Notes under the pieces: model-generated
What the model was told of the DNA's origin: nothing
Seen by the model: only the letters and a program-made list of their open reading frames with translations
Database searches by the model: none
Program-made: the position numbers and the translations under genes
NCBI GenBank assembly: GCA_014925825.1
Contig: JACGCK010000342.1
Span: 1 to 37,017, forward strand
Length of the DNA: 37,017 nt
From: Pholiota molesta
Lineage: Eukaryota > Basidiomycota > Agaricomycetes > Agaricales > Strophariaceae
Reading direction: 5' to 3'
In this document: piece by piece, positions 13,616 through 24,643 of the stretch
Numbering within the stretch: position 1 is the stretch's first letter
How the letters are laid out: the number at the start of each line of letters is the position of its first letter

Positions 13616-16179
13616 CGCTTGTTGATAAATGAGGACGAAAAGTACACGAGGACAGTCAGCACCTGTTTGGGGCGTGCCTTGGTCCAATCGTTAACCAGTT
13701 ATCTTGATAGATGAGGCCGTAGTGCGGATATTTTTCCGGTCTCTGATTCACGGGGCGCGCAGTCTGATCTATCGAAGGCAGCATGAAAGAAAGAAACATC
13801 ACAAAATGGCAAGATGTTCTCACCAAGCAGTGGCATAACGATTGGCACAGTACCGCAGCACCGTACATTCGGCTTGATAAACTTCTCAATGGCTCGATAG
13901 TTCATGCGGCCGCACTGGAACGAGCTGAAGTAGCCTTGCCTCGAGCTCAAGTTAGCGGGGCCAATATAGGCCAATATCTTTTCCAATACATAACTTTAGA
14001 ACATGCGGCATAAATATAATTGATAGGATCTTGCACAGCTTCTTTTTCCGACCTCGGTTACATATAAAACCTTATATTTATCTCCACAGGCCATGAATCG
14101 ATAACTCCTCTAGGATTGCTTATGGGCATATGTTGATGTTGAAGGTAAAATCATTGGTCATGTTCCGATATCCAAGCTTCACAGAATTGAATCTAATCCA
14201 AATCTAATCTTCGTACATTTACTTATAGGCTATATACATTTTGCATTGAAAGTGCTTATGTCTAAGCTATCTTAAGCTCCAGGACTCTGTCCTATGCTAA
14301 AGCGCCCAGCCTCGCCCAGTCTTCAGTCTTCACATATTCAAATGTTACCGCTAAATCAGTGGACTCTAAATTCGACTGGCTGATAGGTCCTGATCTGCTG
14401 CTCCTTTTATCCTATTAGGGCACGTCTAACCTATCTATGCGTTCTGGATATGTACCACTGCTGTAAGCCGAGCCGGTCAACTATCTGTAGAATGCTCAAA
14501 GCACAAAACTCATGTCCCTGACCAATACAAATCCGTAATCGGGGAGACAACGTCACCGTATTCATATCCATGGATTTGGGACCCATTTATCCTTGATTGA
14601 TTATGCCACGGAATACATACCTTTCATAGGAAGCGTTTGATCGGTGAGCGCTAATTGAGCGCTCGAAAAATAATACTGACTAAGTATGTTACTAGGTTGG
14701 CTGCATGCTTGCACATGAAGCGACCGATAACCCAGACCTCCAAGCCAGACTGTAATCAAGTTACCAATATATGACAAAGACCACTGGCAACTACTCATGT
14801 ACCGACTCGGATGCACGTCCTCCGTGCATCCCCATCTATTATTATCAAGTACCTTCCGTCCAGCCTGCGTCGCCGAACCGGACCGATGCATCCTCCAGTC
14901 GAGAGATGCACCTTTTGAATCTCCTTCGTACTACCGAGGCTAATTGACAACGGAGGCATCTTGTTGGGCCTAGAAAAGCCTACTACGAGTATACTACTGT
15001 ATTGTAGACTCCATATAATTCTTATCATAGTGTAAACCTTTGGTGAAGCCAGCTATAAGATCATCTCACTTGAGCTGCAGTGACATACACGACGAAAGTA
15101 TGATAACGGGTCTCAACCTTGGTTACAATTCTTTGAACGCCGAATGATATCTCCTATAGCCAGAGTATAGAGATCGTGCATTGGTATCTATCTGCCTTTG
15201 GCTGGGGGCGCAGCTGAACCTAGCTGAACTCAGGAATTGGGGCCGCTGGCTTCGAAACTGCCAAAACATATCAACCATTGACCCACGGGAGATTGCTCAG
15301 CAATGGCATAAGGATATGAATCAAGAGCATAGATTTATAGCACATACAGTTACCGCTGTAATGTTAGAAGCTATATCAAATTTCAAAGTCTCCGTAACAT
15401 ACAGCAGCAAAGCGCAAAATAAGTGGTCATTCTAAATAATTCAAATAAAGAGCTTTGATGTAATTTTGTAAAGAGTGTAAGTACATACAGTGGATGCGGG
15501 TGTTATGCACAGCAGAGCGAAGGAAAGAAAAAAAGGGAAGATGGAGCGCAACCATGCAGCATGCAGAGACAGAAAAAAGGAAAGAAAAAACAATCACAGC
15601 AAGGAAAATTCGGATGGACCATGTCAATCGACACTATCAACATAACCGAACCAAAGGACACGAGGAGAGCGAAGAGAAACGAAGAAACCCAGAGAGAAGA
15701 TCCGACTTCTCTTATTGTACAACATGCACGGAAAGAATAAAATAAGGATTGAAGGAAAAACCAGAGCGAGAGAGAGCCTGAGACCGATACATACAAAGCA
15801 GGTCGTCATCGTCATCATCACAAATCATGAACAAAGAAAGAAAAAAATTGAGTCCAGCCAACATCTATGCAATAGCGTGTACGATAGGAATGGAAAGGGA
15901 AAGAGACATGGGACGGGAAATGCGGATATGTGGAATGATGCGAGGACGTTATAGTCGTGGTCGTAATAGAACCATGGAAAAGAGAAAGGCGTAAAAGGAG
16001 TAGGAAAATTCGTATGCAAAGGGCATGATCATCGTCCAGAGAATTCACGGAGAAAAAATGCACACAAACAGGAACAACCCATGAACATAATCCAAACGGA
16101 AAAACACAACGAGGCAGGAATTCAAACCAATCACCGACAAGAGCAGCGAGAGCTAAGACCCCAAGCGCTCATCGCCCCC

Positions 16180-18581
16180 CTAGAACCCACCAACGACCTG
16201 CTGCAACAGCAAATACGAAATCCCATCACACAAATTATTCACCTTCTCCACCGTCGCCGCGAACGTGATCTTCGCCGCCAGCGCCATCAGCGGCCGGCGG
16301 TGCGCCTCGAGGTGCTGCACCAGGTCGCACAAACTATTCCGGCCCTCCGCGGCAGCGGCGGACGCCGACCCAGCGACGCCCAGGTCCTCATACCGCACGC
16401 TGACGTCGCCCCACACGGCGCGCCGCAGCCCGCCGCCCGACTCGATGCGCCGCATCGGCGCGCGGAGGACCGCGGCCAGCGTCAGCGTGTCCGCCCAGGG
16501 CGCAGCGGACGCGGGCGCCGCCGACGCCGCGGGCGTCAGGACGCCGGCCGTAACGTGAGCGGCGGCGTCGGGCGGCGCATGCGAAGAAGCGGACGAGACG
16601 TCGAGCATGCGCCGCAGGAGGTCCAGGATCGCGAGGTACGTCTCCGCGTGCGCGACCCAGTCCCGCACGTTCGTGTTGCCGAGGAACACGTGCACGACCT
16701 CGAGCAGCATGCTGCTCATGAACAGGCGCGGGACGCTCGCGTGCACCGCGGCCCTGCCCTCGTTGTCGTTGTTGTTGTTGTTGTTGTTGTCGTCGTCCTG
16801 GTCCGGCACGCGCAGCCACGCGCAGACGAGCCGGAGCGTGCGCACGAAGGCGTCCTCGAAGCGGCGCGTGCTGCCGCCGCGCTCCGCCTGCCCCTGCGCC
16901 TTCTCCGCCTTGCTCGCGCTCATCACGTCCGTCTTGCTGATCAACATCCTGACGTACGCGTCTCGGTGCTCCTTGGTGTCCCGGCCCTTGCCCTTGTCCG
17001 AAGATGAAGATGCGCTTTTGCCAAAGTCAGCCTCGATGGCGTAGACCTCGTCGAACCAGCTCAACGCCTCGAAGATGGCAATGGCGCGCACGGCGGCGCA
17101 ACACGTGCGGACTGTGCACGTAGAGCCGCCATCACACTGTGCGCTTGATGCGCTTGATGCGGCGCTGGTCGGCGGCGTTCGTGAAGACGAGGAAGCTAGG
17201 ACGAGTGCGCGGTTGCATCGCGCTGGCGCAAAACACCCGCGACAATGCATTGTTTGGCATTTAGTGCATGTGAGATGGAGGAGAGGGAGGATATCAAGCG
17301 TCTCCGTCGAAGGCTGATGTATCACACGCGTCAGCGGCGCGGACTACTAAAGGCGGTTTGTGGAAATATACTTACCTGGCCACGAGGAGGGAGCACTGGG
17401 GTACCACATTTCGTGCAGCTGCGCGTGGCAGTGAAGGTGTCGCGCGGCTCCGGAGCCGCAGTGGTTTTTCGCTGGGGTTGGCTGGGAGTCACGGTGGACC
17501 GACGACGCGAGCGTGGCTCTACGGGCGTCGGGGGGACCGATACGTGATTCTCCTTGGGGTTTGCGGTCTGTGCCGGACGGACGTCCCTCGTGGTCGCCGT
17601 TGGTTTTGGGGGAACAGCGATCGCAGAGGCAACTAATTGCTGCTGCTGCTGCTGCTGCTGTTGGTAGAATTGTTGGGTAGCACTAGGCATATTAGGCGAG
17701 GTCGATAGCTGGCGTTCTGTGCGCCGCCTCTTGGAACTGGTAACATCAGATATCTGGGTGCGAGAAGAAGAAGATGCAGAGGCTGAGGCAGATGCAGATG
17801 AAGACGCAGACGTGGATGCAGAAGAATAATATGGAGACATAGAAATAGATAACTTCGTTACTGGCGATTCCAGCTCCCTCTTCGAGAGGGATCGCTGTTC
17901 GATGCGATGCGGTTGCGATGCGTGTGATTGTGAAGCAGATGAAGAGGTTGAAGCGGAATTAGTGGCGCGTGAAGAAGTAGATGCAGTATTGTCGAGAGCG
18001 TAAAAAGTTTGGGTTGATAATGATAAACGAGACTGGGCAGACTGTTGGGCAGCTGTTGATGCAGATGAAGATGGTTTTCTTTCGTGAAGGGATGATGATG
18101 CGGAAGTGGATTTTTGTCTCGCGAAGTCGGAGGCAGAGGACGACGGCCCGAGCTTATTGTCGGACACGCTTGCACTTGCGCTTGCGCTTGCACTTGCACT
18201 AGTGCTCGCGCTAGTGGATGATGCGGCAGCAGTTCGTCGCTGATGCTCCACCGCAGCCGTTTCCTCAGAGAGCCGAAGCGCTTTGGCGACATTGAACGCC
18301 TCTAGTGCCTCCCTCTGCGCCATGACGAAAGCGGTCTGATCGATCGACTTCCATAGGGCGGTGGTAAAATTGGCAGCATCCTCGTCGACGACAAAGTCAC
18401 GGAGGCTGAATGAATTGGGATTGGCGTCGATCTGGGACGCTGGCGCGGCTGCGGCCGCTTGGCTCGCGCGCGAGATGGTGTTGACGGATGGCGGCATGTG
18501 GGGCGATGACCAAAGTGATTTTGAGTGGGGTGGGTGGGGGCGGTCGATCTGGGATTCGATTGGGTTTTGTATGGGCTTCAA
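16180..18581 (-). CDS. Ser-rich zinc-cluster protein resembling the front of large basidiomycete E2-domain proteins
   Basis: Two exons, 17376-18581 and 16180-17313, with a 62-nt GT-AG intron; 779 residues. The start could be the ATG at 18581 or one 28 codons further in at 18497. Order: a possible helical segment with NFTTALWKSIDQTAF and REALEAFNVAKAL (about 50-105), a long Ser/Ala-rich disordered part with polyglutamine (DNA 17638-17662), then a Cys/His cluster (C389, C392, C418, C421, H425, C426, C429, C435) split by the intron, followed by TCCAAVRAIAIFEAL and a helical C-terminal part holding an Asn run. From memory, this cluster plus the RAIAIFEAL segment occurs ahead of a C-terminal ubiquitin-conjugating fold in large agaricomycete proteins. 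Here the frame stops without that fold, and no such exon is visible downstream. A role in ubiquitin transfer is therefore only a guess. Confidence 0.7.
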
Positions 18582-18806
18582 TGACGGTGCAGGAGGGCAG
18601 AGGGGACTGGCGACAGGTACAGCATGTTAATAGAAATGGGCTGTAGGTGGTGTGCTGTGCATCGCTATCGATGGAAATGGGCAGAAGAGGTGTATCAGCA
18701 CATAGTGAGTTATAATAGGATTGCAGTGGAGGGAGATGGTGGAGATGAGTTAAGAAGGAAACGAAGGGTCTGTCAATTTTGCTCGGTTCCCACCCTCCAA
18801 AATAGT

Positions 18807-18820
18807 CCTACACGTGTAGG
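18807..18820. promoter_or_regulatory. 14-bp palindrome around a CACGTG E-box
   Basis: CCTACACGTGTAGG is a perfect inverted repeat centred on CACGTG, 226 bp upstream of the zinc-cluster gene start (minus strand). CACGTG is the classic core bound by basic helix-loop-helix factors. Binding here is inferred from sequence only. Confidence 0.4.
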
Positions 18821-20054
18821 CCGCGTTCCTTCGCCACAGATCCATTCCGACTATTTCCCACTAACTGCCTTGCGGCTATGTGGAGCCCACGAAACCGAGT
18901 ACGACGGACACTCAAATGGTTAGTCGAACACTAGGAAACTACACTAGAAAAAATCCTAACACTACAATCACATCTGATATTCGCTGCTGGATGAAGTAGA
19001 ACCATGAAACTCATCAACTATCAGAGCCGCCACCAGAGTTCCGTTCCCCGGCGGCATCCAGCGCATCGTGCTGCGTCTTCAAACTGTTGGTTGATCTTGA
19101 CACCGTTACACCGCAGCTCCCCGTAACACGAGGCCTATCAACGCAAGGATCTTCCTCCAACTAGATACGTCCCTCCCGCGACAAGATTTTACTTATCTCC
19201 TACGATGGATATGAACGTGGTATGCCCGAGATTTTGTCAAGACCAAAATATCCTGCAAGTCTAGTTAACAGTTGTGACTCAGGTGGTGAGAAACGGGCCG
19301 AGGACCTACCACTGGAGTGGGTCCCATTTACTCGTAAGAGCTGAAGCTTTATCGAATGAGAAATGGAAAGGAAGTTTCAAATGAGAAATTTCGGACCTGT
19401 CTGGGGATGCTAACTCCCAAGTAGCACCTATTCTGCCCCGCCTTTCTTCCAGTTTCTCATCAGCCTACCGTCACCCAACTTCTTCGTTGGTCATCCATAT
19501 TGATTCCCCATCGACCTTGACGTTCTGCCCAGCGGTCGTTCATGCACACCATTACCCTTCGTAATTCCGCAAACGGACCGATAATCCCTATCATAGCGCA
19601 GGTATACATTGCGCAATGGCATTGGCATCCAGAAAGATAGAGGATAGACTGTGTATTAGGCCGAATCGATTAGATAGCAACGAGTATGCCATCTCCAAGT
19701 CCGATGCCACCTATAACATTAACACCTGATTCAGAAGATCTGAAGCTTGGTCAGACTTTCAATTGGACTAATTTTGTTCTAATACATCGCCTCGTCGGAA
19801 TCCGTTGTCGTAAATAGCGTAGTCGGCTTATACAGTATACAATCCCATGATGCATTCAATGGTTCTCGATCTTCCAATGCGACTGTTAACGGGGTGCCAT
19901 ACTTAGCTTACCATCTAGAACATAAGGCAGCGATTAAGGGTTCTGGGCTGCGGTTTATATGTCATTCAAGTCTAGGACACCCGAGGCCAACAGATATTAA
20001 TTAACTACACCGCTGTGCATTCACAAGGAACCACGTAAATAGCATAGCTTCATA

Positions 20055-20490
20055 GGCGCCTATTTTCAACTAACTACATCCAGGTAATATATGTGATATG
20101 ACAGAACCCTAATACGCTGCCGCCTATTTCGAGCTGCTAGTACCCAGCCATGAGTATTAGAATTAGAGCTCACTCAGTTAAGCATAAGCTATGCAAGGAA
20201 TCTAGGATTATACACGCTGCCACACCATGTCTGGGAATTCCCCCAAACGGGTGCAACACAAGCCAGTCTGACACCGGCGCCTATTTCAAGCCATCATTTT
20301 CACCCAACAACTACCAGCCATACGCACCCCTCCATGTAGCTACTATATTTGATTTTCGCCCTTCGCACACATGAACACACAGCGGCACGTAAAGCCCAAC
20401 CGAGCCAAAACCGAGCCTTCTCAAACGAACTACCCGCCGCCCGAGTTCCTTCAACGGTTTTGAAATGATGCCCGACATTGGGCGCCTATT
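20055..20490. repeat. Four dispersed copies of a GGCGCCTATTT motif
   Basis: Copies start at 20055 (GGCGCCTATTT), 20119 (GCCGCCTATTT), 20276 (GGCGCCTATTT) and 20481 (GGCGCCTATT). The second and third are each followed at slightly different distance by TACC(C)AGCCAT, which suggests worn copies of a longer repeat rather than chance. Confidence 0.5.
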
Positions 20491-21364
20491 CACTGATACA
20501 CGTGCCGCCACCACACCAAGATTTTAAGCATCTGCCAGTGCTACGCTCCTGCCTCCCGCACGCCACGTGTATCGTTCATTATGCGCGCAACCTATGAACA
20601 CGAGGTGAACGAGCAGATGTAACACTGAATCTCTACGAGCTGCGAAATTTAGACTTATGAAGAGATGGTACAATCTTTTTCCTACACGTGGAGCGATATA
20701 CTTACTACGCGCACAGCTTCAAAGCCACAACATGTTCCAAGTCCCGACGCAGCATGCTTATTTTCGGCTTGACATTACATAGCATTCACGTCAAAAAACA
20801 TAATCGCCGATGGTGGCACAGTCGAATACCCTGACACGGAGCCTGGTCAGTCTGGATGCACGTTGCACATATGCTTCTCCCGCGACGCGTTTGAGTTGGC
20901 AATAGCAGTTATGTTATCGTGATTGTGATTCATGGACGCGGTGAACATGAAGTGGTGTCACTCATTATTGAAGTAAACGTAAACCTCAAAATTTATCACA
21001 CGAGGCTCTTGATATGTTCAACTGATTTCATGTCTGGTGAAGCATGTCGCAATTCTGATCTATTAATTGGATCTCCTAATATACAGTGAGATCTTTCGTA
21101 ACACAGACATAATTGGTATACTATCAGTCAGAGAGATGAGGGAAATGCACGGCAGATAACAGAGAGAGATTATGAAAGGAAACAACGTCATACTATTAAT
21201 TTACAACAAATTCACCGTCACTTCTGGATATCTGCATTTTACACGCCCCACGAAATCATCCTTCAGTCTTGAGTCATCAGCTCACTTGTGAGGAACACCC
21301 GGGGCTTCAACACTACAAGAACAAAAAATCCAGATCAGAACACCACCAAAAAAGGTTACACCAC

Positions 21365-23823
21365 TCACACATTCTCACTGCTCCTCAAAATCGCCACCAA
21401 CAAATCCCTATACGCCCCACTCGTCTCCCCCCGCACCCTCCCCTCCAGCGCCTTCCCATACCGCCTCTTATACGCGTCCTTCACCGCCTCCATCCTCCCC
21501 CCATTCCAGTGCGCGCGCACGAGCCGGTACACGAGCTGCTGGTCCTTCGTTCCTAGCCCGGCCATGCTCTTCTCCAACAGCTTGGCGTCGCGCCAGATGC
21601 CCTGCTGGTCGCGCTTCGGCTTGGCGCCGTGCACGATGTGGAGGAGGCCGTGCTCGATGGTGCCGCTGCTGTTGGTTTTGGGGGGGAGGGGTTAGTGCGG
21701 GGGGTGTGGAGGAGGAGGGGGTGGGGCGTACAATGTTTTCTTGATCACTTTGCTTAGGCTCTTGTATCGAAGGCTGAAAGCGGTGATGCTAGGATTGAAG
21801 CATCAATTATTGAGCCCGTGTCCGCAATCCAAAAGAGAGAAAGTTAGGCTTACACGGCAGCGATGTGTTGGTCCGAGCGATTAATCAGAATCTCAAAGAA
21901 CGGAGGCTGATTCCTGAATGAGAACGCTATTATAAGCGAGAGATACAGACGGAATACAGACCTCTTCCTTCTTCTTCGAAGCCCTATGGAGCTCTTCCAC
22001 ATCCGCCGCAACGCGCGTGTGGTCGATCTGCATGTAAGGCGAATCCATCGGCTTCTGCGTATTCAGCGCCATAATGAACACTAAAAATCCAATCCGTCAG
22101 CCCAACGTCCCCAAATACAACCCCAAAACACAAAGAATGAAAAAAGAAAGAAACACTCACTGCGCTCGGTCTTGCCAGACAGATCCGACTTGACATCGTC
22201 CACCAGATCCTTGCCATAGCGCAGCTTGTACGCGTTCTTCAGCCACCTGATCTCGTGCCCGGGACGGCCCAGCACGAGCTCGACGAGGAGCATCTCGTTC
22301 GTCCCGAACCCGATGAGCGCCTTCCGCGCGAGGTCGACGTCGGCGCCAAGCGGGCCCAGTGTGAGTAAACGGGCGGCAAAACTACATAAGATATCAGGTG
22401 TTGCCCATAACAAAACAAGGAGAGCAGAAGAGGGAGCGCAGAAAGGAAGTGAAGTATGTACCTGAAGTTGCCCGTGGTCGTCCGCTCGATGCGGTCGGTC
22501 AGGTTCACGCCCAATTTCCCGGTGAACCAGTCGTTCAGGGCGTCCATCTGGAACACGTTGAGCCCCGCGAGGACTTTCAGCACTGTCGTCGAGTATTTCG
22601 TTTCGAGCGTGAGCAGGTTCGCCGTGCGCGAGGTGAACGCATTGAACGCGGACGTCATCGACGACGGCCGCGAGTTCGTTTTCGTCGCCGTCACAGTCAG
22701 ATCAGGGACCGGCATCGAGGTGGATTCGTGTCCATCGTCAACGTCGGCGTCGTCGTTTCGGTCGTGAGAGGGCGCAGAAGATCGCGCGGAGCGTGCGGAA
22801 CGGGTAGAAGAAACAGAAGGGCTTCTTTTAGCAGGCGAGGCGATGGATGAAGGGGAAAGAGACGAAGACTGACGCTTGCTTTCATCCGCCGCCTCCCCAG
22901 GCGTCGCCCGCAGGATCTCGTTGTAGTCGTGCGACGGGTCGTACCCGGGGACCTTCTGTATCCCGTGCGGCGCGGGCGGCGCCGCGGGGTCCGGGATCGC
23001 GGCTCCGAGATAGACGAGCGGGTCCTGGTGGTGCACGGGCACCGGCGCTTGATGCGGAGGATAGGCTCCGTAGGGCGCAGCGCTGGGCGGGAACCCTGGC
23101 ATGGCGTACGGGCTCCCGTAGGGCGGGGCCGGCGGCGCGCCGTACGCGGACCCTGGAGGGGGCTGAAGAGGTCCTCCCGCCGGCGGAGCGCCCGCAGGGG
23201 CGGCGTACTGCGACTGAGCAGCCCCTGCAGCGGGTGTGGATCCAGGAGCGCCTGGGGCGGCCGATGCCGCGGCGGTTCCTGGCGCGCCTGGGGCATTGGC
23301 TGGAGGGGGTGGGTATTGGCCTGGGGGAGGCGGGTACTGTCCTGGGGGAGGGTAATAGCCCGGATACGCGTATGGGTTATGTCCTGGAGCGGGATAGTAC
23401 TGGCCAGGCGCAGGGGGCGGGGGGTAGTATCCTGGAGCACCTGGAGGGGGCGCGTATGCTCCATAAGGGTAGGGATATTGCCCAGGGGGTGGGTATGCAC
23501 CTGGAGCGCCCGGTGAGCCCTGTGGATAGATCGCGGGATCAGACACTTGCAATCGATAGAATATCTAATTAACACTTACATACGGTGGTTGCCCAGTGGG
23601 AATTCCAGACTGCAAGGCAATGAAGATAAAGTAACGGTAACGGATCAATGTGCGATAAGCGTGATGTGCAGTTATGAGAACATACCTGGGGCGCTCCGGC
23701 AGGAGGAGCCTGTTCAAATAGTCAGACAACCAATATCAGCAAAAATCGCGTGCAGAGACTCACATAAGCTCTATCCTGGGGGGTCTGCGACTGAGCGCTC
23801 GAGTCCGTCGGTTTGGAAGACAT
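21365..23823 (-). CDS. Annexin with a long Pro/Tyr/Gly-rich amino terminus
   Basis: Nine exons, right to left: 23764-23823, 23686-23709, 23580-23609, 22462-23519, 22161-22381, 21962-22080, 21854-21906, 21732-21788, 21365-21668; 1926 nt, 641 residues. Annexins are cytosolic proteins that bind acidic membranes through Ca2+. Residues 1-200 are a PPGQYPPP-type disordered tail, as in other fungal annexins. The core follows: a repeat 1 remnant (DPSHDYNEILRAT at about 231-245, a Ser/Arg-rich insert to about 325, then the rest ending TTTGNF), repeat 2 with a good GFGTNE loop, repeat 3 with KKKEE where a GxGT loop would be, and repeat 4 with GLGTKD. Only repeats 2 and 4 keep a recognisable type-II calcium loop, so calcium binding is probably reduced. 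Exons 2 and 3 are in-frame cassettes of 24 and 30 nt. Confidence 0.92.
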
Positions 23824-24249
23824 GGGAGTAAATAGACAAGGAGGGCAGGAATTGTGGTGGCGAGATCAAATGTCAAGCCCTTTTATAGGTTCATGAATCG
23901 ATTGCTCTCCAAGTCAATTGTTCACAATACTCCAAAGCGACGACCAATTGAGCGCCTAGGCAGTGCTTTGGCGTGCTTTTGACCCTTCTGCCAGGAACAG
24001 AGAACATGGATACTGACTCGCTACAACTGATGGGCGGTGCTATCTTTCCAAGTCCGGCATAGAGTCCATTTCCGAGGCAATCCCATGAGCATGGCCTTTA
24101 CAGTGTGCACAGCTTATGTAAAGCCTGAAATGCAAGATAAATGTTGGATAAATGATTGATTCATAGGAAGCTTGGTGTCGCCTAGACAGTTGGGAGTAGA
24201 TAAAGGCTGTAAGAGGAGCTTTCACGCAGCTGAATATCCTTTCGTTCAG

Positions 24250-24280
24250 GTCGCGACTGGTCGCGACGCGTCGCGCGTTG
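24250..24280. promoter_or_regulatory. Cluster of GTCGCGAC and ACGCGT palindromes
   Basis: Two 8-bp palindromes GTCGCGAC (24250-24257, 24260-24267) are separated by TG; the second overlaps the palindrome GACGCGTC (24265-24272), followed by GTCGCGCG. ACGCGT matches the MCB core bound by fungal MBF-type cell-cycle factors. A tandem TTGATTTGTC pair follows at 24306-24325. The cluster sits about 430 bp upstream of the annexin start and about 400 bp upstream of the first F-box relic; which gene, if any, it serves is unknown. Confidence 0.35.
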
Positions 24281-24643
24281 AAGTTGCGTTGAAAGAAATT
24301 TGTCGTTGATTTGTCTTGATTTGTCGAGAATCGCGTGTGTGTGAAATAGTTGCTAAATCTGGAAATGCTGTGCTATTGATGGCACACAGCCACCGCAACC
24401 ACCTCTTGATTCTTGACGGAGGCCATCCTATTTTCGAAATTCGATTGCAGTGTGGATTCATTCGGAAGCGAAGACAAGGAAGACAAGCAGAGATGATACT
24501 ATATTTCTTTCGAAGGTATTCTTGTTCTACGTATCGCATTAAACCTTTTGATTGAAATTTGAACTCAAGGTCCTGGTCGACTTTTAACATCGCCAATTAC
24601 AAGCCAACTTGAATTAGCCCACAAACCGCTTCGAAAGATCTCA

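Larger units (their letters stand above)
12148..16179. other. 4-kb non-coding stretch with minisatellite and purine-skewed tract
   Basis: No recognisable gene lies here. It contains the 11-bp tandem array at 12672-12800, a small hairpin at 13598-13615 and a tract at about 15500-15860 very rich in A and G on the plus strand (pyrimidines on the minus strand), probably part of the 3' untranslated region of the minus-strand gene ending at 16180. Open frames such as 13783-14013 and 15181-15435 (plus) have no identifiable domain and no splice-joined partner. Confidence 0.45.
18582..21364. other. 2.8-kb intergenic stretch with CACGTG sites and a small motif family
   Basis: No gene could be supported. 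It should hold the promoter of the zinc-cluster gene (left) and the 3' end of the annexin gene (right). Notable items are four CACGTG hexamers (18811, 20499, 20564, 20685), one inside a 14-bp palindrome, and four copies of a GCGCCTATT-like motif between 20055 and 20490. Confidence 0.45.

Noticed and set aside
13783..14013. 76-codon plus-strand frame rich in Trp, Gln and His, considered as a transposon remnant
   Set aside because: Overlaps other open frames on the minus strand, and no family motif or flanking repeat could be recognised.
16081..17007. 308-codon open frame on the plus strand, opposite the zinc-cluster gene
   Set aside because: It is the complement of a GC-rich coding exon. The minus-strand frame has the Cys/His cluster and a proper intron; this one is Arg/His/Ala-rich without any domain.
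17638..17662. CTG/CAG-type triplet run considered as an independent repeat feature
   Set aside because: It is in frame and encodes the polyglutamine run of the zinc-cluster protein.
22697..23575. Long frames in other registers and on the opposite strand across the annexin Pro/Tyr/Gly tail
   Set aside because: The biased repeat composition keeps several frames open. Only the PPGQYPPP frame connects through correct introns to the annexin core.
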